Source: DASVNK01 sp964478815 (GTDB lineage Bacteria > Verrucomicrobiota > Verrucomicrobiia > Limisphaerales > SXQI01). Taken from it: DNA of 53,320 nucleotides. Positions 40,089 to 47,692 of the stretch are shown here, piece after piece. Under the pieces are notes generated by a model. It searched no databases and was not told where the DNA came from. It saw nothing but the letters and a program-made list of their open reading frames with translations. A program made the position numbers and the translations under genes. The first letter of the stretch is position 1, and every line of letters starts with the position of its first letter. Location of the stretch: NCBI GenBank assembly GCA_964478815.1, contig CAYZKY010000020.1, positions 1 through 53,320 of the forward strand. The letters run 5' to 3'.

Positions 40089-40911
40089 AGTTGATGCTTC
40101 GGTTCAGGCTCGCTTGCAGCGCGCGCACCGCCAGGTGCAGCGCCATCGCCTCCGGGTCGGACAATGCCTGTCCGATGCTGTAGAAGCTGCCGCGCCCCGG
40201 CAGGTAACCCGCCGGAATGCCGCTCGACATGAAGGCGAACACCAGCATGTTCGTCACCGGCTTGGTGTGCGTGACGGTCGTCGCGTCGCTCGCCGCCAGC
40301 ACGCCATCCTTGTAGAGCGCGAGCTGGTTGCCCGCCGTGCGGCTTCCGAGATAGAAGCCCTTGTTCAAGGGCTCCGCCGAAGTCGCCGTCGTCGTCTGCC
40401 CCAGCCGCGCCGTCGCGGCTACCGCCGGAGTCAGCGCCCCGATCCAGTACTGGTTCGCCGCGCCGAGCGATCCCAGCAACCCCCGGTTGCCCGCCGCGCT
40501 CACATCCTCGCGCAGGTAGAAGCTCAAGTGCGAGTTATCGGGCAGATGCGTGGAGACCGCCACGCCGGTGTTCAGGTGTTTCGTCGCGCCATCCCCCAGC
40601 AAGCCGCCGTTCGCGCCCGTCTCCGCGTAATCGCCGGAAACGAAGTTCACGTTCGTCAACACGCTCGGGACACCCACGGGATGCACCAGCTTTACCATCG
40701 CCGCGTTCAGGTTCCCGCCGGCGAAGATCCCCACATCCAGCAGCTTGTCCCACACCCCCGCGAGTTTGCCATCAAGCACAAACCGGTCGACCGCCGCCAG
40801 CGTCGTCTCGGCCAGTGTGCCCCCGTTGGCGAGCACCCGCTCCCGATAGTTCAGCGCCTCGGCGCTATAACTCCGCGCCGGAATATATTGGATTCGTTTG
40901 AGAAGATTCAT
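40087..40911 (-). CDS. Phage structural protein with LamG-like C-terminus
   Basis: A 274-residue protein in the capsid cassette. The C-terminal 180 residues look like a concanavalin/LamG-like domain as found in phage tail or head-fibre proteins: HLSFYLREDV, GFYLGSRTAGNQLALYKDGV, and the ending FYSIGQALSDPEAMALHLAVRALQASL. The N-terminus (LLKRIQYIPARSYSAEALNYRERVLANGG) is helical. AAGGA upstream of ATG 40911 fixes the start. It follows the major capsid gene by 163 bp. Confidence 0.7.
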   Translation of the reverse strand: MNLLKRIQYIPARSYSAEALNYRERVLANGGTLAETTLAAVDRFVLDGKLAGVWDKLLDVGIFAGGNLNAAMVKLVHPVGVPSVLTNVNFVSGDYAETGANGGLLGDGATKHLNTGVAVSTHLPDNSHLSFYLREDVSAAGNRGLLGSLGAANQYWIGALTPAVAATARLGQTTTATSAEPLNKGFYLGSRTAGNQLALYKDGVLAASDATTVTHTKPVTNMLVFAFMSSGIPAGYLPGRGSFYSIGQALSDPEAMALHLAVRALQASLNRSIN

Positions 40912-41074
40912 AAGTCCTTTCGCGGACACCGCCCCGCCCGGCGAAAGCTCCGTCTGCAACCGGCCCCGCTCGACCGGCTGAAGGCGAAACTCCTCTCCGC
41001 GGCTTCGGCGCGCGCCCTGGGGGCCGCCCGGCCCGGGTCTGCACCCGGCCCGGACGGCCTGTGTTCTTCGCCCG

Positions 41075-42040
41075 TTAGCTGATGGTCAACTTCCGCAGGC
41101 CCACCGTGGCCGTCGGGAGGATCGTGCTGTAATGCTCGACCGTCAGATCCACCATCTTCGCGTTCACCACCTGGTCGTAGACCCGGTACTTCACCCCGCC
41201 TTCCCCCGCGCTCCAGAACCGCTTGAAGTGCGTCGGATCCTCCAGGCTCGGGCTGTCCATCCCCACAAAGGCGAAGACCGCGTCCGGCACGATCTTCGCC
41301 TTCGCGCTGGTGCTCACCTGAAACCGCTCGCGCGAAACGCGCACCGCATCCACGCCCAGGAACCCGGCCAGCTCCTCCGTCGTCAACCCCGCCGAGGCAT
41401 ATCCCCCGGCCGAGGTCTGCGCCCGGTGCGCCAGCAATCGCTTGTTCCAGGCCACATCGCCGAACAGAATCCGGTTCGGCCGCACCCCGCTGTCATCCAC
41501 CGCCGCGAGCAGGTCCGTCAGAATGTCCTGATCCGGATCCTTCCCCGCTGTCGTGTCCCAGGTCTTGTTCGTGTTCGCCGCGGCGCCGAGCAGGGCGATC
41601 GCCCGCCGCAGTTCGTTCCGCAGCAGCCGCTGGAGCAGCCGCGCCGTATACAGTTCCCGCCAGTTCGGCATGTCTCCCACCAGGTCGAGGTCCAGCCGCA
41701 TGGTGAGCCCCCGGTTCAAAGTGCGATCCACCGTGGTGCTCGCTTTATACTCCACCCGTTTGAAGTCCGAGCCGATTGCCCGCGTGTCCTCCCCGTCCGA
41801 GTAGAACGCTTCCGGGTTTTCCGCTTTTTTGAACTCGAACCGCCGCCCCACCTGCACCGGCGGGCAGATAAAATTGAGGAGCTCCTCGATTTTATTCGGT
41901 TCCTGCCAGCCGGTGGCGTAGGTCGTCAACGCCTCGCTGAAGAAGGACGAGTTGAACCGCGATTCGTTCGCCAGTGTCACCTCGCCCGGGCCCGGCTCGG
42001 TTTGCGCGAGCCGGGCGTTATCCAATGCTTCCATGATCAT
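41075..42040 (-). CDS. Phage major capsid protein (HK97-type by context)
   Basis: A 321-residue major capsid protein candidate. The N-terminal segment ANESRFNSSFFSEALTTYATGW, the middle WRELYTARLLQRLLRNELRRAIALLGAAANTNKTWD and the C-terminal RFWSAGEGGVKYRVYDQVVN are consistent with phage capsid proteins of Verrucomicrobia prophages. Its place after portal, protease and decoration genes is the canonical head-gene order. AAAGGA nine bases upstream supports ATG 42040; 42034 is possible. The fold assignment rests partly on context. Confidence 0.76.
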   Translation of the reverse strand: MIMEALDNARLAQTEPGPGEVTLANESRFNSSFFSEALTTYATGWQEPNKIEELLNFICPPVQVGRRFEFKKAENPEAFYSDGEDTRAIGSDFKRVEYKASTTVDRTLNRGLTMRLDLDLVGDMPNWRELYTARLLQRLLRNELRRAIALLGAAANTNKTWDTTAGKDPDQDILTDLLAAVDDSGVRPNRILFGDVAWNKRLLAHRAQTSAGGYASAGLTTEELAGFLGVDAVRVSRERFQVSTSAKAKIVPDAVFAFVGMDSPSLEDPTHFKRFWSAGEGGVKYRVYDQVVNAKMVDLTVEHYSTILPTATVGLRKLTIS

Positions 42041-42097
42041 AACTTCATTTCCTTTCTTTAGTGTGTGTGGTCCGGCCCGTCGCGGGCCGGTGCTTCT

Positions 42098-42625
42098 TCA
42101 GATAACCCGCAGGCAATAGAACGCATCCACTTCGATGGCGTCCCCCGCTCCCAGTGCCGGATCGAGCGCCCGGCCCACGATGTGATGCGCGCCCGCACTC
42201 CCGGCCAGCGTCTGAATCCGCCCGCCGGTCGTCGGCTCCACCAGGGATCCCTGAGCGATCGCGGCGCTCGCGACCATCCTCAGCGTGCCCCGGCTCGAAC
42301 CCAGCAGTGCCACGTTCACCGGATCGCCCATCGCGCCCGCTTCATCCGTGATGACGCCCAGCGGCGCATCGCCCGCTCCGGCCACCGCCACCCGGTCCAC
42401 CGCGCCCCCGACCTTGCCGATCAGGTACCGCTCGGTGATCGCCGCCTCGGCGAACTTCGTGATGTTCCCGTCGTGCGTGCCTTCCGCGATGTTCGCCAGC
42501 CGGGCGCGCCGGCCGTCGCCCTGCGCCAGCCGCGAGTTCTGCCATCGCCCTTGCGCCTGCAACCACCGCAACCGCGCGGCGGCGACCAGCACTCCCAGGG
42601 CCCTTCTCATCATTCGATTTCTCAT
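42098..42625 (-). CDS. Phage head decoration-like protein (DUF2190-like)
   Basis: A 175-residue protein between the portal-protease gene and the major capsid gene. The core GTHDGNITKFAEAAITERYL, VAVAGAGDAPLGVITDEAG and GSLVEPTTGGRIQTLAGS resembles the small beta-rich capsid cement or decoration proteins of the DUF2190 type. The first 30 residues are basic and unusual for the family, so the true start may be one of the internal ATG codons (for instance 42613). The Shine-Dalgarno is weak (AAAGAACG). Confidence 0.63.
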   Translation of the reverse strand: MRNRMMRRALGVLVAAARLRWLQAQGRWQNSRLAQGDGRRARLANIAEGTHDGNITKFAEAAITERYLIGKVGGAVDRVAVAGAGDAPLGVITDEAGAMGDPVNVALLGSSRGTLRMVASAAIAQGSLVEPTTGGRIQTLAGSAGAHHIVGRALDPALGAGDAIEVDAFYCLRVI

Positions 42626-42664
42626 GGTCGTTCTTTCTCTTTGTGTGTTTTTTTTGGTTACTGC

Positions 42665-42683
42665 GCTCCTCGTCAGGAGGAGC
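42665..42683. repeat. 7-bp hairpin at the protease/decoration junction
   Basis: GCTCCTC and GAGGAGC enclose a 5-nt loop in the gap between the portal-protease stop and the decoration start. On the transcribed strand it is followed by A8, so it is not a classical terminator; RNA processing or translational control is possible. Confidence 0.4.
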
Positions 42684-42716
42684 CAAATCAATCCCGTGGG
42701 TTCGCTTTCTTTGGGG

Positions 42717-43733
42717 TCAGGCCGCCTCTTCGGCGAAGAGCGCGCCCCGCTCTCGCTTCACCGTTTCCCACGCCTCGTCGTAACTCAGCCCCGCCTGCGT
42801 CTTCTCCCGCACGTAGGCCTGGATGCGCTCCCGCCGCCGTGCCGAGCGCGCCATCTCCCCCTTCCGCCGTCCCAGCCCCAGCGTCACGCTCTCCGCGTGC
42901 ATCGCCAGCGGACGCGCCCGCAGCGCCTCGATTCCCACCACGAAATCCTTCCGCAGCCGCGCCTGCCAATCCCCCCGTTCCGCCGGCGTGATCCGCCCCT
43001 CCCGCAACGCATTCCCCAGCGCCTCATTGACCGTGATCTCCCGCAACAGCGGCGTGATGTTGAATTCTCCGTTCTCCTCTCCGGTCTCAAGGCCCGCCGC
43101 CGATGCCGCCTGCTCCACCGCCTCCGCCGTCTTACTCGCCACAGCCTTTTCGACGACTTCGGCCGCTTCAGCCGAAGCCGGGGTCGACGTCTCTTCCGCT
43201 GCGGCCATCCCTTCCGCACGCGCCTCGCCCGTGTTCGCCAGCGGCGCCACCGGCAGGTTCGGCTGGTTCGTCAACCCCACCGAGATCAGCGCCACCGGCC
43301 GGTAGACCCGCTGCCCCTTCTCCCGCCCGATCTCCCGCGCCTCCCAATACGGCGAGAGGAACTTGAAATGCCCCTGCCGCAGCAGCTCCAGCCCCGCCTC
43401 GCTCCACTTCACTCGCCCGAACAAACCCGCCTCCCGCGCCTCCAATCCCTCCACCCAGCCGTAGGCTTTCCGGTCGATCCCTTCCCCCGCCACCATGTCC
43501 GGATGCCCCACGTAAAACGGCAGCCCGCCGAACAACCGCCCCAGCCGCGCCGCGAACGATTCGAACTGCCGCGCCATGCCCGAAGCCGCCTCCCGGTCCA
43601 CCCGCTGCAAACCCCGCGCATGCGGAAACTCCCCATACGGCGACAACTGCACCCACTCCGGCTGCAACACCTCGAACCCATTCCCCAGGCCGCACGCCGG
43701 CGCCGCCAACGGCACCACTCCTGGGTCAGACAT
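42717..43733 (-). CDS. Internal start: free protease/scaffold product
   Basis: Within the portal-protease frame, AAGGA (43740-43744) is followed by six bases and ATG at 43733. This would give a 338-residue protease-scaffold protein starting MSDPGVVPLAAP. The site matches the AAGGA leaders of the other cassette genes and sits at the portal/protease domain boundary. Nested in-frame starts are known in phage head operons (lambda C/Nu3, Mu I/Z). Whether both products exist is inference. Confidence 0.5.
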   Translation of the reverse strand: MSDPGVVPLAAPACGLGNGFEVLQPEWVQLSPYGEFPHARGLQRVDREAASGMARQFESFAARLGRLFGGLPFYVGHPDMVAGEGIDRKAYGWVEGLEAREAGLFGRVKWSEAGLELLRQGHFKFLSPYWEAREIGREKGQRVYRPVALISVGLTNQPNLPVAPLANTGEARAEGMAAAEETSTPASAEAAEVVEKAVASKTAEAVEQAASAAGLETGEENGEFNITPLLREITVNEALGNALREGRITPAERGDWQARLRKDFVVGIEALRARPLAMHAESVTLGLGRRKGEMARSARRRERIQAYVREKTQAGLSYDEAWETVKRERGALFAEEAA

Positions 43734-45152
43734 TATATGTCCTTCCCCAGCGCCGAAAGAGGCCGGCCCTGCCAGTGCTGCGCTCGCCGGCCCCGCCGCC
43801 TCATGCCCCATCGCGCACCCGCCCTCGCAATCGCTTGCGTGATCTCCGCGCTTCGGCTCCTCCCCCGGCCGCAACACCAGCTCGCCCCTCCGCGCCGGCG
43901 TCCGCCCGTACCGCGCCATCGTGCTGGCCAGCCCCAGCGGCGCGCCATGCCCCAGCAGGAACTCATCCACGCGCAGATCATCCGCCGTGCATTCCTTCGG
44001 CGAGACCAGCACCTTCACCCCCGCCAGCGGACGCGCCTTCTCCCCGAACGCATGCCGGATCACCCACCGGTCCACCTGCCGCCGCAGCGTTTCCGTCAGC
44101 ATCTCCGCGTCGTCCTCCTCCAGCACGCACCCCTCCTTCTCCTGCAAGCTCGCCCCGTACCCCCGATCCCGGCTCAGCGTGCTCAAGTCCGCCCCCCGCC
44201 ACAGCGCCGCCATCATCCGGTCCATCCGCTCCACCAGGCGCGGGAAGGGCGTCTCGTGCCCCCCGGAAAGATTCACCACGCGGATCTCCTCGTCGCCCGT
44301 CACCACCGGCTTGCCCGCCAGCAAATCCCCAACCGCCTTCTCCAGCGCCTTCCACTCCGCGCTATCCCGCGCCGCGCTCGTCACCCCCTGCACCCCCGGC
44401 CTTCCCTGGTGCTCGCAGAACTGCACCCAGTCGTTCATCGACATTTGCTTGAACATCCACGCCACCGAACTCGCCGCCATCAAGCCCTCCCCCACCGTCA
44501 CCATCCAGCCCCCTGGAGACAGCTTCTCCCCCGTCATCGCCCAGTCCTCCCGCAAAAACCGCAGCTCCCCCGTCGTATTCTCGAAAAACCCCAGCGGCAC
44601 GAAGCGGAATCGCGCCGTCAAGCCCGGCCCCGCCTCCACGCTCGAACGTTCCCGGCTGCACCCATTCCCCAGACGCCCGCCAAAATCGTGGCCGTCCGCC
44701 CGGTGGCCGTCTGCAAAGACCCAGACGATTTCGTGGACGGCGAACCGCTTCCCTACCGCATCCATCATCTGCCGCGCCAGCAACTTGAACCCGCCCCGCT
44801 CATTCGTATCCACCGCGTGCTCGCACTCCAGATTCCGGTAAAAGAAATCCAGCGCCGCCACCTGCCGCGCCGCCTCCGCCTGCTCCCCCGCACTCAACCC
44901 CTCCATCGGCAGCACCGTCCAGCCATGCCGCGCCACCGCCTTCTTCCGTTTCGAGATCACCCCCCGCAGCAGATCGTCCCGCTCCTCCAGGTGCTCCCAC
45001 ACATTCACCGCCGCCCGCAGATGCCCCGCCCCGAAATCATCCAGCGCCCGGCTCAGCCGCTCCGCCGTCAACCCCGGCAACGGATTGAACCGCGCCCGCT
45101 TCCCCGCCAGACCCAACCCCGCCCTTCCAAAATGTAGACTATTCTCATTCAT
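42717..45152 (-). CDS. Mu-like portal (DUF935/gp29) fused to Mu gpI-like protease
   Basis: One frame of 811 codons. Residues 1 to about 450 match the Mu gp29-like portal (DUF935): HLRAAVNVWEHLEERDDLLRGVISKRKKAVARHGW, MFKQMSMNDWVQFCEHQGRPGVQG and WRGADLSTLSRDRGYGASLQ. From about 475 on it resembles the Mu gpI-type prohead protease/scaffold: LSPYGEFPHARG, FYVGHPDM, WVEGLEAREAGLFGRVKWSEAG and RPVALISVGLTNQPNLPVAPL, then a charged scaffold-like tail. ATG 45152 is preferred over 45164 because GGAG lies six bases upstream. A strong internal ribosome site before codon 474 may give the protease alone. No terminase gene lies upstream. Confidence 0.8.
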   Translation of the reverse strand: MNENSLHFGRAGLGLAGKRARFNPLPGLTAERLSRALDDFGAGHLRAAVNVWEHLEERDDLLRGVISKRKKAVARHGWTVLPMEGLSAGEQAEAARQVAALDFFYRNLECEHAVDTNERGGFKLLARQMMDAVGKRFAVHEIVWVFADGHRADGHDFGGRLGNGCSRERSSVEAGPGLTARFRFVPLGFFENTTGELRFLREDWAMTGEKLSPGGWMVTVGEGLMAASSVAWMFKQMSMNDWVQFCEHQGRPGVQGVTSAARDSAEWKALEKAVGDLLAGKPVVTGDEEIRVVNLSGGHETPFPRLVERMDRMMAALWRGADLSTLSRDRGYGASLQEKEGCVLEEDDAEMLTETLRRQVDRWVIRHAFGEKARPLAGVKVLVSPKECTADDLRVDEFLLGHGAPLGLASTMARYGRTPARRGELVLRPGEEPKRGDHASDCEGGCAMGHEAAGPASAALAGPASFGAGEGHIMSDPGVVPLAAPACGLGNGFEVLQPEWVQLSPYGEFPHARGLQRVDREAASGMARQFESFAARLGRLFGGLPFYVGHPDMVAGEGIDRKAYGWVEGLEAREAGLFGRVKWSEAGLELLRQGHFKFLSPYWEAREIGREKGQRVYRPVALISVGLTNQPNLPVAPLANTGEARAEGMAAAEETSTPASAEAAEVVEKAVASKTAEAVEQAASAAGLETGEENGEFNITPLLREITVNEALGNALREGRITPAERGDWQARLRKDFVVGIEALRARPLAMHAESVTLGLGRRKGEMARSARRRERIQAYVREKTQAGLSYDEAWETVKRERGALFAEEAA
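45131..45146 (+). repeat. TGTAGACT box, copy 1
   Basis: AATGTAGACTATTCTC, lying inside the first codons of the portal-protease gene. Copies 2-4 follow upstream of that gene, all in the same orientation. Confidence 0.55.
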
Positions 45153-45232
45153 ACCCATCTCCATCGTTCGTTGTTATCTCTGAAAGGAACTTATTCACTT
45201 TCCAAAATACGTCCACAATTATTTTTATTTCG

Positions 45233-45245
45233 TGTAGACTATTCC
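45233..45245 (+). repeat. TGTAGACT box, copy 2
   Basis: TGTAGACTATTCC, about 80 bp upstream of the portal-protease start, same orientation as copy 1, about 100 bp from it. Confidence 0.5.
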
Positions 45246-45414
45246 TTCTAAGTACCGGAAAACCAACCCCATCCAACTCCCACTTTTTTTCGATGAACCA
45301 CTCGGCGGCCCCCTCCAAAACCTCCAGATCCTCGAAAACCCCTGCAAAACCCGGCTATCACACTCCTCCACTCAGCCAAAACGCTTTTAAATTCGCCAGT
45401 TTACGCCTATTTTC

Positions 45415-45513
45415 GGGGTAGGACAGGCGCCCCGCCTGTCCCCGTTCGGGCGCCTCGCCCGAACGTTCCCTCGGAAACCCAGTGCACCCCCGAGGCTTTG
45501 AGCGGCGTTTGCC
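45415..45513. repeat. Double-hairpin dispersed repeat, copy 2
   Basis: A 99-bp copy of the element at 34992-35091: GGGGTAG, then stems GACAGGCG/CGCCTGTC (45422-45440) and GTTCGGGCG/CGCCCGAAC (45444-45464), GTTCCCTCGG, CGAGGCTTT, and the end GCGTTTGCC. The stems are conserved while the distal part varies, as in REP-like elements. Here it lies between divergent genes, among the TGTAGACT boxes. Confidence 0.75.
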
Positions 45514-45570
45514 CAGCCCCTCAGCCGCCCCTCTTCAACCACCGCCCATCTCTCGCTCAATCCTTTCAAG

Positions 45571-45586
45571 AATGTAGACTATTTCC
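45571..45586 (+). repeat. TGTAGACT box, copy 3
   Basis: AATGTAGACTATTTCC, same orientation as copies 1, 2 and 4, midway between the double-hairpin repeat and the DUF1579 gene. Confidence 0.5.
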
Positions 45587-45646
45587 AACGCGTCCAAATG
45601 CATGCCAGTTTATCTATCCGCCTGATTTTCCGCGACTTACAACTAC

Positions 45647-45656
45647 AATGTAGACT
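45647..45656 (+). repeat. TGTAGACT box, copy 4
   Basis: AATGTAGACT followed by CAC instead of ATT. It lies 76 bp from copy 3 and about 115 bp upstream of DUF1579. Confidence 0.45.
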
Positions 45657-45769
45657 CACTCGCCCCGTCCCAACCGCTCGCCCCACCCGCTCTGCCGCGC
45701 CCCCCGTTTTTTCCTTGCCAACCCCACTCCAGCGGTTCGAATAGCGCGCAACCTTTTACAACCCAACGC

Positions 45770-46342
45770 ATGAAAACTTGCCTCCTGGCCATACTTGTCG
45801 CCCTCAGCCTCCTCGCCCCGCGCCTCGCCGCGGCCGAGGGCCAACCCGCCAAGCCCGGCCCCGAGCACCAGAAACTCGCCGCCTGGACCGGCAAATGGAA
45901 ATTCGAAGGCGAACACTTCGCCGGCCCCCTCGGCCTCGCCGGCCCGGAAAAGGGCACCATGGAATCCCACCTGATCCTCGGCGGCTTTTTCCAGGTCAAC
46001 AAAACAAAAGCCGTCGGCCCGGCCGGCCCCGTCGCCACCTTCGAGGTCATCGCGTACGACGACGAAAAGGGGCATTACCAGAGCAACTTCTACGTGAACG
46101 ACGGCCATTTCAATAAAAGCTGGAAAGCCGATAACGCCACCTGCACCGTCCTGGGCGACACTTGGACTTGGTCATGGCTCGAAGAAAAAGATGGCAAGAA
46201 ATACCAGGTCCGCCAGATCGGCACCGTCGCCCCCGACCGCAAAACCAGCTCCTGGGTCACCACCTACTCCGAAGACGGCCAAACCTGGAAAAAGCGCAAC
46301 GAATTCCGCGCCAAAAAAACCGGCAAACTCCGCGACGAATAA
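45770..46342 (+). CDS. Secreted DUF1579 family protein
   Basis: A 190-residue exported protein with a clear signal peptide (LLAILVALSLLAPRLAAAEG). The body is a lipocalin-like DUF1579 domain: LAAWTGKWKFEGEHFAGPLG, ESHLILGGFFQVNKTK, TFEVIAYDDEKGHYQSNFYVNDG and QVRQIGTVAPDRKTSSWVTTYSEDGQTW. The function of the family is unknown. The ATG begins the signal peptide; no Shine-Dalgarno is evident. A strong hairpin with a T-rich end follows at 46407. Confidence 0.82.
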   Translation: MKTCLLAILVALSLLAPRLAAAEGQPAKPGPEHQKLAAWTGKWKFEGEHFAGPLGLAGPEKGTMESHLILGGFFQVNKTKAVGPAGPVATFEVIAYDDEKGHYQSNFYVNDGHFNKSWKADNATCTVLGDTWTWSWLEEKDGKKYQVRQIGTVAPDRKTSSWVTTYSEDGQTWKKRNEFRAKKTGKLRDE

Positions 46343-46406
46343 CCGGCGCGCCCGGTTAGCCTCTGAGCGTTACGCTCCCCCCTCGCCAGCGCGAGGTAAA
46401 CGACAA

Positions 46407-46438
46407 GGCGGGAGCTCCGTAGAAACGGAACTCCCGCC
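46407..46438. terminator. Bidirectional terminator between DUF1579 and VPDSG-CTERM genes
   Basis: A 14-bp stem (one mismatch) GGCGGGAGCTCCGT / ACGGAACTCCCGCC around AGAA, followed by TCGCTTTT on the plus strand. It lies between two convergent genes and can serve both. A smaller hairpin CCTCGC/GCGAGG precedes it at 46381-46396. Confidence 0.78.
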
Positions 46439-46465
46439 TCGCTTTTGCAGTCCGATTAAGCCGCT

Positions 46466-47251
46466 CTAAGCCTCCACGGCCGCCGCCTTGCGGCGCTGCC
46501 GGAAAGCGGCCAGGCCCGCCGCGCCCAGCGCCAGCAGGCCCATGCTCGATCCCCCATCCGGCACGACCGCGCCGGTATCCCCAACGTGAATGCTCTGGCC
46601 CGGCTCATCGTTGAGGTAGGCTTCCAGGACGCGGAAAGTTCCATGTCTGAATCCGTCCGAGTCAATTGTCTGAGTTTCCGACTGCACTTTCGCCCAACCG
46701 TAAAAATGGTCGCCCCCTTTCGTAAAGCGGAAGCCGATAAACTGGGGATCCTCAAAGCCTTGGAACTCATCCTCGAACTCCGTTAATCTGCTAACTCCAC
46801 CACCCCACCAGTGAGAGGCCCAAAGAACAGGCTGCCGTCCGTTTCGGTTCAAACCATACCAGGACAGCCCCGGCATTGCAGAACCTACATCCGCACTGGC
46901 CCCTAATTTCTCGAGCCCCACATCCTTTCTAGCCGCCAAGGCCATGTTATCCGCCCCGCCAAGGTATAACCAATGGTGTCCAAAAACCGACACATTGGAA
47001 CTGTAAGGCCCACTGAAGGTTATAGTGTTTATATTAAGCGATGGCGCAAAAACGTCACTAAATCCGTTGCCATCGACATCCCAGCCGTCGAATGTCGCCG
47101 GTGCGCCAGCCGGAATGATGGCGCTTTGCACGCCGCCCTCCGCCAGCACGGCTGCGGAACCAGCGACCGCCGCCGCCCGGGCGGCGAAGCGGCTCCGTTG
47201 AGAAATTCGAGTGCGGGGAGGGGAAACAGGTAGTTGAGACATCCGTGTCAT
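46466..47251 (-). CDS. Secreted VPDSG-CTERM-type anchored protein 2
   Basis: An exported protein of 261 residues. The signal region is RFAARAAAVAGSAAVLAEGGVQSA, and the C-terminus is VPDGGSS plus hydrophobic MGLLALGAAGLAAF and RQRRK, the exosortase sorting tail. The middle (FDGWDVDGNGFSDVF, GFRFTKGGDHFYGWAKVQ) is a beta-rich region seen in many Verrucomicrobia PEP-CTERM proteins. Starts at 47287, 47251 and 47242 are possible and none has a good Shine-Dalgarno; 47251 keeps a normal n-region. The upstream dyad at 47413 is shared with the other VPDSG gene. Confidence 0.77.
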   Translation of the reverse strand: MTRMSQLPVSPPRTRISQRSRFAARAAAVAGSAAVLAEGGVQSAIIPAGAPATFDGWDVDGNGFSDVFAPSLNINTITFSGPYSSNVSVFGHHWLYLGGADNMALAARKDVGLEKLGASADVGSAMPGLSWYGLNRNGRQPVLWASHWWGGGVSRLTEFEDEFQGFEDPQFIGFRFTKGGDHFYGWAKVQSETQTIDSDGFRHGTFRVLEAYLNDEPGQSIHVGDTGAVVPDGGSSMGLLALGAAGLAAFRQRRKAAAVEA

Positions 47252-47692
47252 AGTCTTTAATTGGTTGAACCGCCCGTTTGCCAGCATAATCCATGCCCCG
47301 CCAGCTCCAACTGCCCCTTAAATTAACCACCTGCTAAACACATGATGGCAAACCACTTCCACGGCTCAAACTCTCCCGCATGCTCCCCCCCCGACCGCGA
47401 TTTTCCATTCCGCGCCAAACCGTAAAGTTCTTTTACACATTTTCCAGAAGTTCAGTGGGTCGATCCACCAGCGAAGAGCCTCCGTGCCCAGCCCGCCATA
47501 GAGCTTTTTTCAAATACGTTACTCCGTGAAAACCCCCGCATCCCATCCAGGAATCCCACACCGTCCATCCATCCCCTTGCGCCTTCGCCCCCACCCATTA
47601 TCCTATCCTCGAACCCCAACGCCACCGCGCCCAGAGACTCCGCCCGTCGAAACAATCGAAACAGTCGAACCCATCAAACGACCCCACCGCTT
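47252..47692. other. Divergent intergenic region with the VPDSG motif
   Basis: About 440 bp between the VPDSG-CTERM gene (-) and the Tat protein gene (+). Apart from the dyad motif at 47413-47440, no gene or obvious structure is seen. Confidence 0.45.
47413..47440 (-). promoter_or_regulatory. Shared dyad motif upstream of a VPDSG-CTERM gene (copy B)
   Basis: CGCCAAACCGTAAAG, then TTCT, then TTTACACAT, giving the dyad GTAAA-N5-TTTAC. It lies about 160 bp upstream of the second VPDSG-CTERM start and matches copy A (39679-39706) over 28 nt. Confidence 0.55.

Larger units (their letters stand above)
45153..45769. other. Intergenic region with repeated boxes between capsid cassette and DUF1579
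   Basis: About 600 bp between divergent genes with no convincing ORF. It is richer in A+T than its neighbours in its first part and carries three TGTAGACT boxes (45233, 45571, 45647) plus the second double-hairpin repeat (45415-45513). It should hold the promoters of both the capsid cassette and DUF1579; no terminase, repressor or integrase gene is found in it. Confidence 0.55.

Noticed and set aside
42285..45137. 950-codon plus-strand frame opposite the portal-protease gene
   Set aside because: The translation is almost only Arg, Pro, His, Leu and Gln, typical of an antisense shadow; no ribosome site and no recognisable domain.
45153..45769. Missing terminase or phage repressor gene upstream of the capsid cassette
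   Set aside because: All six frames in this region are short or broken and none shows terminase or helix-turn-helix motifs.
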